From the NCBI GenBank assembly GCA_902627575.1, contig CACOJQ010000003.1:1-63544 (forward strand): a stretch of DNA of 63,544 nucleotides, written 5' to 3'. Within the stretch, counting starts at the first letter, position 1; each line of letters begins with the position of its first letter. The translations under genes and the position numbers were made by a program. The stretch comes from an uncultured Bacteroidota bacterium. Lineage in GTDB: Bacteria; Bacteroidota; Bacteroidia; Flavobacteriales; BACL11. The notes under the pieces were generated by a model, which ran no database searches, was not told where the DNA came from, and worked only from the letters and a program-made list of their open reading frames with translations. Below, piece after piece: positions 17,305-26,234 of the stretch.

Positions 17305-18264
17305 ATGAAAAAAATTCTTTTAACACTTTGTTGTGTTTCTTTTGTTTTAAATAACATAAATGCGCAGTCTGGAAAGCCAGCAGTTAAAATCTTCTCAAAC
17401 TTTAATTATGATCTTTCTAGTAAAGATAGTGAAAATGCTTTTAAAGAATTTGAAATTAAACGTGCCTATCTTGGCTATTCGCATGACATAAATGAAAATT
17501 TCTCTACTAACATCACTTATGATATTGGAAGTAACAGTAGCGGTAGTTCATATACTGCATTTTTAAAAATAGCAGCATTAAAATGGAAAGCTACTGACAA
17601 CATGAGCATAAATATTGGTATGATAGGGACCAAAAATTTTAAGTTTATGGAAAAAGTTTGGGGGAGAAGGTATATTGATAAATCTGCTCAGGATAAGTAC
17701 AAGTGGGCAAGTTCAGCAGATGCAGGTGTAAGTATGGATTATAAATTAACTGATAACGTAAGTGTAGATGCTCAAGTTTTAAATGGTGAGGGATACAAAA
17801 GAACTCAATCAGATAATGGATTATTCAGAGGGGGAATGGGTATTACATTTAAAGCTTTGGATAATTTGTCATTAAGAGTTCATCATGATATATCTCCAAG
17901 ATCTACATATGATGACATGAGTGAGTCTCAAAGTATTACTACTGCTGCTATTGCATATGCTTCAGATAATATTACTTTAGGTGCAGAAACGGGTATGATG
18001 AAAAATGTAAATAACATTAAAGATGAAGAAGAAAATTTAATTTCAGTTTATGGGTCAATTAAACTATCTGAAAGCTTCACATTATTTGCAAGACATGATG
18101 ATGTCTCTGAAACAAGTGAATACGGGACATATACAATATATGGACTAGAAAGAAAAATGGCCAAAGGAGTTACTGTTGCGTTAAATATGCAATCTTGGAC
18201 TGACTCCTCAGATGGAGCTGAAGCGGAAAACACTTTATATTTAAATTTAGAGTATAAGTTTTAA
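17305..18264 (+). CDS. OprO/OprP-like phosphate-selective porin
   Basis: A 319-aa secreted beta-barrel protein. Signal peptide residues 1-20 (cleavage after NINAQ). The body alternates strands and ends 'AENTLYLNLEYKF' with a terminal Phe, the classic outer-membrane barrel signal. The opening 'FEIKRAYLGYSHDINENFST' resembles the phosphate-selective porin O/P family. It is 18 nt downstream of the PiT-like gene and followed by a strong terminator, so it is the last gene of the Pho-regulated operon. It probably lets phosphate across the outer membrane. Confidence 0.82.
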   Translation: MKKILLTLCCVSFVLNNINAQSGKPAVKIFSNFNYDLSSKDSENAFKEFEIKRAYLGYSHDINENFSTNITYDIGSNSSGSSYTAFLKIAALKWKATDNMSINIGMIGTKNFKFMEKVWGRRYIDKSAQDKYKWASSADAGVSMDYKLTDNVSVDAQVLNGEGYKRTQSDNGLFRGGMGITFKALDNLSLRVHHDISPRSTYDDMSESQSITTAAIAYASDNITLGAETGMMKNVNNIKDEEENLISVYGSIKLSESFTLFARHDDVSETSEYGTYTIYGLERKMAKGVTVALNMQSWTDSSDGAEAENTLYLNLEYKF

Positions 18265-18290
18265 TTCATAATGCTAAATAGAAGCAACAA

Positions 18291-18320
18291 AAACTCTCTA
18301 ATTAATTAGAGAGTTTTTTT
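18291..18320 (+). terminator. Rho-independent terminator of the phosphate operon
   Basis: A perfect 26-nt palindrome (AAACTCTCTAAT and its complement, no spare loop bases beyond the turn) followed by a T run, 26 nt after the porin stop. Confidence 0.88.
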
Positions 18321-18371
18321 ATTTCAAAAAATTTATAAAACATTAACTTTACCTGAAAATCGAAAATTGAT

Positions 18372-18551
18372 ATGAATAATAAAACTAAAAAAGAAATCTG
18401 GCTTTTTATTTCGGGTTTTGGCATTATGTTTGCTGTACTTTCATGGCTTCAAGAATCATCTATTTTATCAAAAGATATAGGATGGACAAAAGGATTTTAT
18501 GCTGTTATATCAGGATTCTTTTTATATAAATATTTTAGAGGTGGACTATAA
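18372..18551 (+). CDS. 59-aa small membrane protein
   Basis: ATG 18372 to TAA 18549-18551. The protein begins basic (MNNKTKKE), then has a hydrophobic helix (residues 9-26), a short polar loop and a second hydrophobic helix (about 42-53) ending in basic residues. That is a two-helix hairpin with both ends predicted in the cytoplasm. It overlaps the start of the LuxE-like gene by 11 nt if that gene uses GTG 18541. It follows the phosphate-operon terminator, so it is probably the first gene of the next transcript. I do not recognise a family. Confidence 0.6.
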   Translation: MNNKTKKEIWLFISGFGIMFAVLSWLQESSILSKDIGWTKGFYAVISGFFLYKYFRGGL

Positions 18552-19512
18552 TCAAGTGTTTGAAATACAAAACGCTCATCAATTTGAGGAGATAAGCTTA
18601 GAAGCTTTTGAATTTCAAATGAAAAACAATCCAATCTATGCTTCATATGCATCACAAATTCTTAAAGGAAAAAACCCGGTAAACTGCTATGAAATTCCTT
18701 GTCTTCCAATTGAGTTTTTTAAAACTCACCAAATTATCTGTAAAAAAAAGGGAGTAGATAAAATATTTGTTAGTAGTGGAACATCAAACATTAGAAGTAA
18801 ACATTTAATATCAGATATTTCTATATATGAAACCTCTTACTTAAAAACATTTAATAATTTCTACGGAGACATAACACAATATTGCTTTCTTTCGCTTCTT
18901 CCAAACTATCGAGAAAATGAAAATTCATCTCTAATATATATGATTGATGACCTTATAGAGAAAAGCGTTAATAAAGACAGTGGTTTTTATTTAAATGATT
19001 ATCTCAATTTATCACAAAAACTTATAGAGTTAGAAGCCGATAATAAAAAAACTATTTTATTTGGAGTAAGCTATGCCTTACTTGAGTTTGGCAGTAAATT
19101 TCCACAAAAACTTAAAAACACGATAGTTATCGAGACTGGGGGAACAAAAGGAAAAGGAGAAAATATTACTAAAGAAGAATTACATGAAAAATTAAAATCC
19201 GCTTTTTCATTACCTTATATTCATTCAGAATATGGTATGACTGAACTTTTATCTCAAAGCTATTCAAGTGGAGACGGTATTTTTAAATCTCCTTCATGGA
19301 AAAAAATATATGTTAGAGATGTAAACGATCCTTTATCTATTTTAGAGCATAGTAAAACAGGAGGTATTAATGTTATTGATTTAGCAAATATAAATTCCTG
19401 TCCATTTATAGCAACGCAGGATTTAGGCAAAACATTTGACAACGGAACATTTTCAATATTAGGGAGATATGACAACACAGATTTAAGAGGATGTAATTTA
19501 TTAATTGAATGA
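18541..19512 (+). CDS. LuxE-like acyl-protein synthetase family protein
   Basis: A 323-aa member of the LuxE branch of adenylate-forming enzymes, which activate a fatty acid or other carboxylate as acyl-AMP and pass it to a Cys or carrier. Family features: 'LPIEFFKTHQI' near residue 57, 'FVSSGTSNIRSKH' near residue 77, and the C-terminal 'HSEYGMTELLSQ' motif with later 'TQDLGKTF..G.FSILGRYD'. I choose GTG 18541, which gives a start like relatives (DYNQVFEIQ...). ATG 18499 would add 14 residues and overlap the small ORF by 53 nt. No luxC/D/A/B is nearby, so luminescence is not implied. It overlaps the GNAT gene by 4 nt. Confidence 0.82.
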   Translation: MDYNQVFEIQNAHQFEEISLEAFEFQMKNNPIYASYASQILKGKNPVNCYEIPCLPIEFFKTHQIICKKKGVDKIFVSSGTSNIRSKHLISDISIYETSYLKTFNNFYGDITQYCFLSLLPNYRENENSSLIYMIDDLIEKSVNKDSGFYLNDYLNLSQKLIELEADNKKTILFGVSYALLEFGSKFPQKLKNTIVIETGGTKGKGENITKEELHEKLKSAFSLPYIHSEYGMTELLSQSYSSGDGIFKSPSWKKIYVRDVNDPLSILEHSKTGGINVIDLANINSCPFIATQDLGKTFDNGTFSILGRYDNTDLRGCNLLIE

Positions 19513-20012
19513 TTATCAAAAGAGCTGAGATATCACATCTAGAAAAAATTATGGATATGTATGATTCATGTGTCGCTGGCATGATAAAAAAAAATATAGA
19601 CCAGTGGGATGAAACATACCCTAATAAGGAAGTTATTAAAGAAGATGTTAAACGAAAAACATATTTTATTGCTACAATTGATCAAGAAATTATTGGAGGT
19701 ATAAACATTGATCAAGAACAAGACCCTACGTATTTAACAATTAATTGGGAGGATAAAACTGCTTCTTTTCTAGTAGTGCACAGACTTGCAGTAAAAGAAG
19801 AATTTTGGAATAAGAAAATTGGAAAAAAATTAATGAGATTCGCAGAAGATTTAGTTGTAGAACAAAAGTTAAAATCTATAAGACTAGATACTTATTCAAA
19901 TAATCCACAAGCTATAAACTTTTATAAAAAATTAGGTTACAAACAATTAGGCACTATAAATTTAAAACCCAATAAAAAGCATTATTATTGTTTTGAAAAG
20001 TTATTAATTTAA
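19509..20012 (+). CDS. GNAT-family N-acetyltransferase
   Basis: A 167-aa acyltransferase of the GNAT fold. The start (ATGA) overlaps the preceding stop by 4 nt. Visible: the beta4 region 'VVHRLAVKEEFWNKKIGKKL' with the acetyl-CoA pyrophosphate-binding loop, 'IRLDTYSNNPQAINFYKKLG' and a final 'HYYCFEKLL'. Substrate is unknown; it may modify a small molecule or a protein N-terminus. The overlaps with both neighbours suggest it works with the LuxE-like and PqqB-like proteins. Confidence 0.88.
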   Translation: MIIKRAEISHLEKIMDMYDSCVAGMIKKNIDQWDETYPNKEVIKEDVKRKTYFIATIDQEIIGGINIDQEQDPTYLTINWEDKTASFLVVHRLAVKEEFWNKKIGKKLMRFAEDLVVEQKLKSIRLDTYSNNPQAINFYKKLGYKQLGTINLKPNKKHYYCFEKLLI

Positions 20013-20884
20013 TGAATCAAGCAAGTAAGTCAAATGCATATATTGTTGTTCTTGGAATAGCACAAGATGCTGGTTATCCGCAAATAAACTGTGAAAAAGA
20101 GTATTGCGCTGAAGCTTGGGAAAATAGCAGCTTACAGAAAAATCCTGCCTGTCTTGCAATAGTTGATCCTTCAACAAAAGAGCAGTGGATTGTTGACGCT
20201 ACACCAGAGATAAAAAACCAACTATATCAGCTAAAAAAAATTAGTGGTTCAAATAAGATAAGTGGAATATTATTAACTCATGCACATATTGGGCACTATA
20301 CCGGTCTTATGTATTTAGGTAAAGAAGCGTTAAATACACATAAAACACCTGTTTTGGCTATGCCAAAAATGAAACTTTTCATAGAAAAAAATGCTCCTTG
20401 GAATCAGCTGAATGACTTAAAAAACATTAAACTAGTTGAATTAAATAGTAATTTAAAAATAAACTTAAGTAATAAAGTAAGCATATCTCCTTTTTTAGTT
20501 CCTCATAGAAATGAGTTCTCAGAAACTGTTGGCTATAACATCAATATAAATGATAAATCTATTATTTATGTGCCAGATATTGATAGTTGGAAGAATTTAG
20601 ATTTTGACATATATGATCTAATAAAAAAATGTGACTATGCATTTATAGATGGTACGTTTTATGACCAAAATGAATTAGGAAGAAATATGAAAGAAATTCC
20701 TCATCCAACGATAAAGGGCAGCATAAATCTTTTTGATAGTTTGGCAGAAAAAGACAAGAAAAAAATACACTTTATACACTTTAACCATACTAACCCTGTA
20801 ATTTCAAATGAAAAATTTGGAAAAAAAAATGTACTAGAAAAAGGTTTTAGTCTAGCTTATGAAGGGCAAATAATTAGTTTTTAG
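20012..20884 (+). CDS. PqqB-like MBL-fold metallo-hydrolase
   Basis: A 290-aa metallo-beta-lactamase-fold protein of the PqqB-related type. The metal motif reads LLTHAHIGHYTGL near residues 88-100; the usual HxHxDH Asp is Gly here, as I recall for PqqB-like relatives. N-terminal Cys residues (INCEKEYC, about 27-34) may bind a structural metal. Later ligands could be Asp in VPDIDSW, Asp in 'FIDGTF' and His in 'HFNHTNP'. No other pqq genes are near, so PQQ synthesis is unlikely; hydrolysis of an unknown ester or phosphodiester is possible. It starts at the last base of the GNAT stop and converges on the esterase with a 4-bp overlap. Confidence 0.85.
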   Translation: MNQASKSNAYIVVLGIAQDAGYPQINCEKEYCAEAWENSSLQKNPACLAIVDPSTKEQWIVDATPEIKNQLYQLKKISGSNKISGILLTHAHIGHYTGLMYLGKEALNTHKTPVLAMPKMKLFIEKNAPWNQLNDLKNIKLVELNSNLKINLSNKVSISPFLVPHRNEFSETVGYNININDKSIIYVPDIDSWKNLDFDIYDLIKKCDYAFIDGTFYDQNELGRNMKEIPHPTIKGSINLFDSLAEKDKKKIHFIHFNHTNPVISNEKFGKKNVLEKGFSLAYEGQIISF

Positions 20885-21651
20885 TTTGAACAAAATTTAA
20901 AAACTTGAGTATAAAAATCATCTGGATTCTCAGCGTGTACCCAATGGCCGGCCCCATTTATTGTTTCAATACGTAAATTAGAAAAATGTTTTTGTATCAA
21001 AAATTCATCTTCTTTATTAATGTAATTTGAGTTTTCTCCTTTTATAAATAAAGTTTCTATATCACATTGCCCATTTAAAAAACCTGCATCTTTAATATTT
21101 GATATTTGCTGGATAAGTATCTCAATATTAAATCTCCACGCAAATTTTTTATTTATATCTCTATATAAATTTTTCAATACAAAACTTCTTATTCTAAGAT
21201 CTGGAATATCATTACTTAAAATTTCTTCAATATCTGATCTTTTTTCATAGTTATCTAAGTTAACTTTTATAATCTTAGATAATAAGTCCTTATGAAAATC
21301 GATTGAATATACCCTTGGAGATATATCAACGATTACTTGTTTGTATAAAATTTCTGGATATGAAAACGCAAGTTTCATAGCTACTTTCCCACCTAGTGAA
21401 TGACCCAATAAAATTGGTTTTCTAATATTATGATCATAAATATACTCGACGATATCACCGCTTAAAACATCATAGTTAAAAACATCAGAATGAGGTGATC
21501 TACCATGGTTTCTTAAATCTACCAAATGTACCTTGAAGTTAGCCGCTAACTTTTTAGCAATTGTACTCCAATTATCAGACATCCCAAAAAGACCGTGGAT
21601 TATTATTAAATCTGTATTGCCGGAGCCATATGATTTTGAAAAAAGTTTCAT
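20881..21651 (-). CDS. YbfF-like alpha/beta-hydrolase (esterase)
   Basis: A 256-aa alpha/beta-hydrolase. 'IIHGLFGMSDNWSTIAKKLA' (residues 17-36) holds the oxyanion region, the nucleophile is Ser86 in LLGHSLGGK, and the catalytic His is in GAGHWVHAENP near residue 239. 'VDLRNHGRSPHS' is characteristic of YbfF-type acyl-CoA/carboxyl esterases. The gene starts immediately upstream of the pdxJ stop region (no gap) and is presumably co-transcribed with pdxJ. The physiological substrate is unknown. Confidence 0.9.
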   Translation of the reverse strand: MKLFSKSYGSGNTDLIIIHGLFGMSDNWSTIAKKLAANFKVHLVDLRNHGRSPHSDVFNYDVLSGDIVEYIYDHNIRKPILLGHSLGGKVAMKLAFSYPEILYKQVIVDISPRVYSIDFHKDLLSKIIKVNLDNYEKRSDIEEILSNDIPDLRIRSFVLKNLYRDINKKFAWRFNIEILIQQISNIKDAGFLNGQCDIETLFIKGENSNYINKEDEFLIQKHFSNLRIETINGAGHWVHAENPDDFYTQVFKFCSN

Positions 21652-22362
21652 TTATAAAAGTCTTTTATACATCTGAATGGTATTTTCTAGGCCTAAATAT
21701 AAAGCATCACTGATTAAAGCATGACCAATTGACACCTCATCGAGATTTTTAATGTTTTTAGAAAAATATGCTAAATTATCTAAATTTAAGTCATGTCCAG
21801 CATTTATACCTAAGTCAATTTCTGTTGCTTTTTCTGCAGCTAAAATGTAAGGCTCTATAGCTTGCTCTTTATTAGAATTGTATTGATTTGCATAATTCTC
21901 TGTATAAAGCTCTATCCTGTCAGTGCCACATAATTTTGCTGCTTCAATCATAGGTGCTAGCGGATCAATGAAAATCGAGGTGCGAATACCTTCATTTTTA
22001 AATTGTTGTATAATAGGTTTTAAATATTGTTGATATTGTATTGTGTCCCACCCAGCACATGAAGTGAGCACATCTGGACCGTCAGGTACTAGAGTAACCT
22101 GATGTGGTTTAATTTCTAATACCATTTTAATAAAATCTTCTGATGGATAACCTTCTATATTAAACTCAGTAGTAATAGCTGATTTTATGTTTATAACATC
22201 TCTTTTTGTTATATGTCTTTGGTCTGGTCTCGGGTGTACTGTTATTCCGTCAGCTCCAAACAATTGACAATCAATAGCTGCCTTTAAAACACTAGGGGTA
22301 TTTCCCCCTCTTGCATTTCTTAAAGTAGCTATCTTATTTATATTTACACTTAACTTTGTCAT
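21652..22362 (-). CDS. pdxJ: Pyridoxine 5'-phosphate synthase PdxJ
   Basis: PdxJ condenses 1-deoxy-D-xylulose 5-phosphate with 3-amino-2-oxopropyl phosphate to give pyridoxine 5'-phosphate (vitamin B6 synthesis). The protein is 236 aa from the Met opening [20 protein letters not shown]. The upstream in-frame Met at 22404 would overlap the divergent gene and is not conserved-looking. Motifs: '[16 protein letters not shown]' for phosphate and substrate binding, 'QVTLVPDG', 'GINAGHDLN' and '[13 protein letters not shown]'. The ATG is 9 nt from a divergent -7 element. Confidence 0.95.
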   Translation of the reverse strand: MTKLSVNINKIATLRNARGGNTPSVLKAAIDCQLFGADGITVHPRPDQRHITKRDVINIKSAITTEFNIEGYPSEDFIKMVLEIKPHQVTLVPDGPDVLTSCAGWDTIQYQQYLKPIIQQFKNEGIRTSIFIDPLAPMIEAAKLCGTDRIELYTENYANQYNSNKEQAIEPYILAAEKATEIDLGINAGHDLNLDNLAYFSKNIKNLDEVSIGHALISDALYLGLENTIQMYKRLL

Positions 22363-22371
22363 TACTTTTTG

Positions 22372-22394
22372 CAAAAGTAAAAATAGTATCTTTG
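22372..22394. promoter_or_regulatory. Divergent promoter pair for pdxJ and the CBS-domain gene
   Basis: CAAAAGTA at 22372-22379 is TACTTTTG on the minus strand (pdxJ, ATG 9 nt away). TATCTTTG at 22387-22394 is the plus-strand element, with the CBS gene's ATG only 4 nt further on. Both match TAnnTTTG. The CBS transcript would start at or inside its start codon. Confidence 0.5.
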
Positions 22395-22398
22395 TCAC

Positions 22399-23061
22399 AT
22401 GCAATCAAACGCACTTATTTCTTCAAGAATAGAAAGTATTCTTCCTGATGAAGATGGTAAAAGAGCTTTAGAAATGATGAAAAACTTTAGAGTACATCAT
22501 CTTGCAGTAGTTAAAAAAGATTACTTTCTTGGCGTAATATCAGACAAAGAGATCAATAATTGGAACTCTACCAGTGAATATATAGAGGAGCATCTAACAA
22601 ATCTCGCTTCTCCTTACGTAAAACATGATCAACATCTTTTTGATATTATACAAGTGCTTGAAAAAAATAACTTATCCGTTGTTCCTGTGCTAGATGACAA
22701 CAATAAATACTTAGGTGTTATAACTCATAGAAAATTACTATATACGATTGCAAAAACTGCTACCATTCAGTCTGTTGGAGGTGTTATAATATTAGAGCTT
22801 GAAGAAATTGACTACTCACTAACTGAAATTGCAAGCATCGTTGAAAGTAATAATGCCAAAATTTTAAGCTCTTACATTATTTCAAATCCGGATTCAAAAA
22901 AAATAGAGGTTACACTAAAAATCAATAAGCAAGACATTCGCTCAATAATCAAAGATTTTGAAAGACATGATTATATTGTACAAGCATCATATAAAGAAGA
23001 TGAAGTAGATAGTGACTTTACAGATAGATATGAATCTCTGATGCGATTCTTAAACCCTTAA
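22399..23061 (+). CDS. CBS-domain pair protein
   Basis: A 220-aa soluble protein with two CBS domains (about residues 5-60 and 70-125), which usually bind adenosine nucleotides and sense energy or ionic state. Visible CBS patterns: '[21 protein letters not shown]' split around residues 29-49 and '[20 protein letters not shown]' near 92-111. The C-terminal 90 residues look like an ACT-type fold, with [20 protein letters not shown] opening a beta-alpha-beta unit. The gene is a fixed neighbour of pdxJ, nadK and envelope genes in many Flavobacteriia as I recall. Function is unknown. Confidence 0.88.
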   Translation: MQSNALISSRIESILPDEDGKRALEMMKNFRVHHLAVVKKDYFLGVISDKEINNWNSTSEYIEEHLTNLASPYVKHDQHLFDIIQVLEKNNLSVVPVLDDNNKYLGVITHRKLLYTIAKTATIQSVGGVIILELEEIDYSLTEIASIVESNNAKILSSYIISNPDSKKIEVTLKINKQDIRSIIKDFERHDYIVQASYKEDEVDSDFTDRYESLMRFLNP

Positions 23062-23062
23062 G

Positions 23063-24466
23063 ATGCGTAGATTCTTTTTGATCTTATTATTTTTTTGTTA
23101 TTGTTTTGGTTTTAGTGAAGAAATACTCACTATTTCAGAAATAGTAATTTCAGGTAATAAGGTAACCAAAGAAGAAATTATAATACGAGAACTTGAGTTT
23201 GACAAGTCTGATTATCTTAGCATTAGTGATTTAAATGAAAAAATTAAAAAAAGTAAATACAATCTAATTAACTTAAAAATTTTCAACTTCGTTGAAATAA
23301 ATCATTCTAAAAAAAATAATGAAATAAAGATAAATGTTGATGTTGTAGAACAATGGTACATTTGGCCATATCCAATATTTGAGATCTCAGACAGAAACTT
23401 TAACACTTGGTGGAAAGAATTTAGTAAATCCAAATTTTCAGATTTTTCAAGATTAAACTATGGTGTTTTTCTTAACTGGAATAATTTTAGAGGAAGAAAC
23501 GAGATATTATTATTAAAATTTCGCAAAGGATTTAAAGAACACTATTTATTATCTTATCAAATTCCCTTCTTTAATAAACAACAAAATATCGGTATAAACA
23601 CAAATTTACAGCTTTTTAGAAGAAAGAAATCATTCTACAAAACATTAAACAACAGATTAATTTATTATGAAAATAAAGATAATTTTACAACTCGAGACTA
23701 TGAAATACAAACCGAGCTCATATATAGAAATAAGTTAAATAAAAGCCATAAAATTAAACTTCATTATTTTGAAACCATAGCTGACTCAATGATTGTAGCA
23801 GAAAACTACAACTATATGAGAAGCAACACAACAAAAGGAAATTATTCCAAAATAAGCTATGAATATACAAATGAAAATAGAGATTATATTGAATACCCGC
23901 TTAGAGGTAATTATTTTCAAATTTCAACCTCAAAATATATTGCGGGATTAAGTCCTGTTAAAAACTTTGAAATTCTTGGGCATATAGAAAAACATGCTGA
24001 AATTTATAAAAATTTGTTTGTTGGCTCAAGTTTTAAAGGTAAGTGGTCTTCTAACTCATATCAGCCATATTTCATGCAAGTGGCATTTGGTTTTGATGAT
24101 TATGTTAGAGGTTATGAATATTATGTCGTGGATGGACAAGATTATTGGTTATCAAAAAATGCGATTAAATATGCTATTGTTCCCAAAAAAACATTTGAAA
24201 TTCCTTATTTAAAAATGGATCAATTTAACAAGTCACATTATTCACTTTTCTTTGGTGTTTTCTCTGATTTAGGATATGTTATTGATAAACAAACAAATCT
24301 TCAAAACCCTCTTGCCAACACCATTTTGTGGAGCGGTGGAATTAGTCTTGATTACGTAACTTATTATGATAAATTATTAAGAATTGAGTTTTCAATCAAC
24401 CATTTAGGAGAAAAAGGAGTATTTTTACACTTTTCAAATCCATTTGGAACAAAAAAAGAATTATGA
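23063..24466 (+). CDS. Omp85-superfamily (BamA/TamA-like) outer membrane protein
   Basis: A 467-aa secreted protein. After a signal peptide (1-18) there is one POTRA-like domain (about 21-95; 'ISEIVISGNKVTKEEIIIREL' trimmed to its core GNKVTKEEII and then 'FVEINHSKKNNEIKINVDVVE'). The remainder is strand-rich barrel ending 'GVFLHFSNPFGTKKEL'. It is much shorter than BamA (838 aa at 26965), with one POTRA rather than five. It could insert a particular client or export something. It starts one base after the CBS gene's stop and overlaps nadK by 4 nt. Confidence 0.85.
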   Translation: MRRFFLILLFFCYCFGFSEEILTISEIVISGNKVTKEEIIIRELEFDKSDYLSISDLNEKIKKSKYNLINLKIFNFVEINHSKKNNEIKINVDVVEQWYIWPYPIFEISDRNFNTWWKEFSKSKFSDFSRLNYGVFLNWNNFRGRNEILLLKFRKGFKEHYLLSYQIPFFNKQQNIGINTNLQLFRRKKSFYKTLNNRLIYYENKDNFTTRDYEIQTELIYRNKLNKSHKIKLHYFETIADSMIVAENYNYMRSNTTKGNYSKISYEYTNENRDYIEYPLRGNYFQISTSKYIAGLSPVKNFEILGHIEKHAEIYKNLFVGSSFKGKWSSNSYQPYFMQVAFGFDDYVRGYEYYVVDGQDYWLSKNAIKYAIVPKKTFEIPYLKMDQFNKSHYSLFFGVFSDLGYVIDKQTNLQNPLANTILWSGGISLDYVTYYDKLLRIEFSINHLGEKGVFLHFSNPFGTKKEL

Positions 24467-25341
24467 CAATTGCAATTTTTGGTAGTCCATATCCAGAACA
24501 CTTCACAAAATATATCCAGCATTTAGTAAAGAAGCTTGAAAGTGAACATGTTAGAATTATAATAGAAGAAAATTTTAATAATTTTTTACAAAATAATATT
24601 CGATTTACATCAACAATAGATGTATTTAATTCTTATGAGTCACTTAAAGAAAAAGCAGACTTTTTAATTAGTATTGGAGGTGACGGCACATTATTAAAAG
24701 CCGTTACTTATGTTAGGGAACTTAATATTCCAATTATGGGTATTAATACAGGAAGACTTGGATTTATATCAAGTATTTCAGCTACACAAATTTCAGATGC
24801 CATTAATGATATCTTAAGAAAAGAATATACAATAAATGAAAGAACACTTTTACAATTAGATACTAATAAAAATCTTTTCAAAGACAAGAATTTTGCTCTT
24901 AATGAGGTAGCAGTTTCAAAAAAGGATACATCATCAATGATAAGAATAGACGCCTTTATTGATGATGAATTTTTAAATACATACTGGGCAGATGGGTTAG
25001 TAATCTCAACACCAACTGGCTCAACTGGATATTCCTTAAGTTGTGGAGGCCCAATTATAGTTCCAGGAACCAATAATATAATCATAACTCCTAATGCACC
25101 ACACAACTTAAATGTTAGACCAATAGTAATTAATGATAATAGCGTTATAAAACTTAAGGTAGAAGATCGTGATCAAATAGCTTTAGTTTCTCTAGATTCA
25201 AGATCAAGAGCTTTTGATAGTGAAACCGAACTAATTATTAAAAAAACTGATTTTAAAATAAAACTAATTCAGCCTCAAAATAATTCATTCACTTCTACAA
25301 TAAGAAATAAACTTATGTGGGGGTTAGATAAAAGAACATAA
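24463..25341 (+). CDS. nadK: NAD kinase NadK
   Basis: NadK phosphorylates NAD to NADP and sets the cellular NADP pool. The 292-aa protein has the catalytic GGDGT (residues 72-76), 'MGINTGRLGF', 'LNEVAVSKKD' and 'DGLVISTPTGSTGYSLSCGG', all diagnostic. It overlaps the Omp85-like gene by 4 nt (ATGA), suggesting translational coupling within this conserved cluster. Length is usual for Bacteroidota. Confidence 0.96.
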   Translation: MTIAIFGSPYPEHFTKYIQHLVKKLESEHVRIIIEENFNNFLQNNIRFTSTIDVFNSYESLKEKADFLISIGGDGTLLKAVTYVRELNIPIMGINTGRLGFISSISATQISDAINDILRKEYTINERTLLQLDTNKNLFKDKNFALNEVAVSKKDTSSMIRIDAFIDDEFLNTYWADGLVISTPTGSTGYSLSCGGPIIVPGTNNIIITPNAPHNLNVRPIVINDNSVIKLKVEDRDQIALVSLDSRSRAFDSETELIIKKTDFKIKLIQPQNNSFTSTIRNKLMWGLDKRT

Positions 25342-25348
25342 TATCCCC

Positions 25349-25376
25349 TTGTAAAAAAAGAGAATATTTATATTTG
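25349..25376 (+). promoter_or_regulatory. Promoter of the porG-like / uppS / bamA run
   Basis: TTG at 25349-25351, 17 nt spacer, then TATATTTG at 25369-25376: a full Bacteroidota-type promoter. The transcription start would fall near 25382, upstream of the chosen ATG 25401. The alternative upstream start at 25374 overlaps the -7 element and is unlikely. Confidence 0.6.
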
Positions 25377-25400
25377 CAAAACATTCAAGAAACCATAGCT

Positions 25401-26222
25401 ATGAAAAGATGTAAATTTATTTTAACTTATTTTTTAACAATTTGTTTTTATATTCAGTCAGTGCAGGCTCAACAATTTCAAACTAACACAGAAGTAGGGG
25501 CTATTTTTGGTGCATCATATTATCTTGGGGACTTAAATACAAATCACTTTAATCAATCCTCAGCGGCAGCTGGTCTAGTAATAAGAGAAAATATTGACCG
25601 TAGATTTGTTTACAAAGCCGAAGCAATGTTTTTAAATGTTAAGTCCGATGAAAGAGATTCAGAAGACACAATAGCTTTAGATAGAGGATTGCATTTTAAA
25701 TCTCCAGTTTTTGAAATTTCTGGGCAATTAGAATTTAACTTCCTGCCCTACCAACCTGGCAACCCTATTTATACATGGACCCCATTTATATATACCGGCC
25801 TATCTATCTTTAATTTTAATCCAAAAGCTGAAAATCAAAATGGAGAATGGGTAAATCTTCAAGAGCTTGGTACTGAAGGGCAAGGAACAACCACATATCC
25901 AGAGAGAGACAAATACTCATTAATTCAATTTGCTATTCCAATGGGTGGTGGCTTAAAAATTGCTGTTAATGAATCATTTAATATTTTAATTGAATACGGT
26001 ATCAGAAAAACCTTTACAGATTATTTAGACGATGTGAGTACTACATACCCAGGAAGCAACTTATTAGACATGTCAAACGAAGCAATTTATATGTCTGACC
26101 CACAAGGAACACATTTAAAAAACGACCAAAGAGGAGACGATACAAAAAAAGATTGGTATTCTTTTGCAGGAATTACATTATCATTCAAACTAGATAAAAG
26201 AAATGATTGTCCTCCTTACTAG
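25401..26222 (+). CDS. porG: DUF6089/PorG-like outer membrane beta-barrel protein
   Basis: A 273-aa outer-membrane protein. From ATG 25401 it has a signal peptide (MKRCKFILTYFLT..., cleaved near VQAQQ). Then comes 'EVGAIFGASYYLGDLN', the hallmark opening of DUF6089 proteins, which include the type IX secretion component PorG. The pattern 'YKPFIYTGLSIFNFNPKA'-like region (here TWTPFIYTGLSIFNFNPKA) and the late 'KKDWYSFAGITLSFKL' also fit. Position between nadK and uppS-bamA is the usual place in Flavobacteriia as I recall. Assignment to PorG itself, rather than a paralogue, is from family and context. Confidence 0.83.
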   Translation: MKRCKFILTYFLTICFYIQSVQAQQFQTNTEVGAIFGASYYLGDLNTNHFNQSSAAAGLVIRENIDRRFVYKAEAMFLNVKSDERDSEDTIALDRGLHFKSPVFEISGQLEFNFLPYQPGNPIYTWTPFIYTGLSIFNFNPKAENQNGEWVNLQELGTEGQGTTTYPERDKYSLIQFAIPMGGGLKIAVNESFNILIEYGIRKTFTDYLDDVSTTYPGSNLLDMSNEAIYMSDPQGTHLKNDQRGDDTKKDWYSFAGITLSFKLDKRNDCPPY

Positions 26223-26234
26223 ACTTTCACTTGG

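Noticed and set aside
18541-19512. LuxE-like gene as evidence for bioluminescence
   Set aside because: No luxA, B, C or D is present; stand-alone LuxE-like proteins are common in non-luminous Bacteroidota.
20012-20884. PqqB-like gene as evidence for PQQ synthesis
   Set aside because: No pqqA, C, D or E is nearby and the metal motif differs from characterised PqqB.
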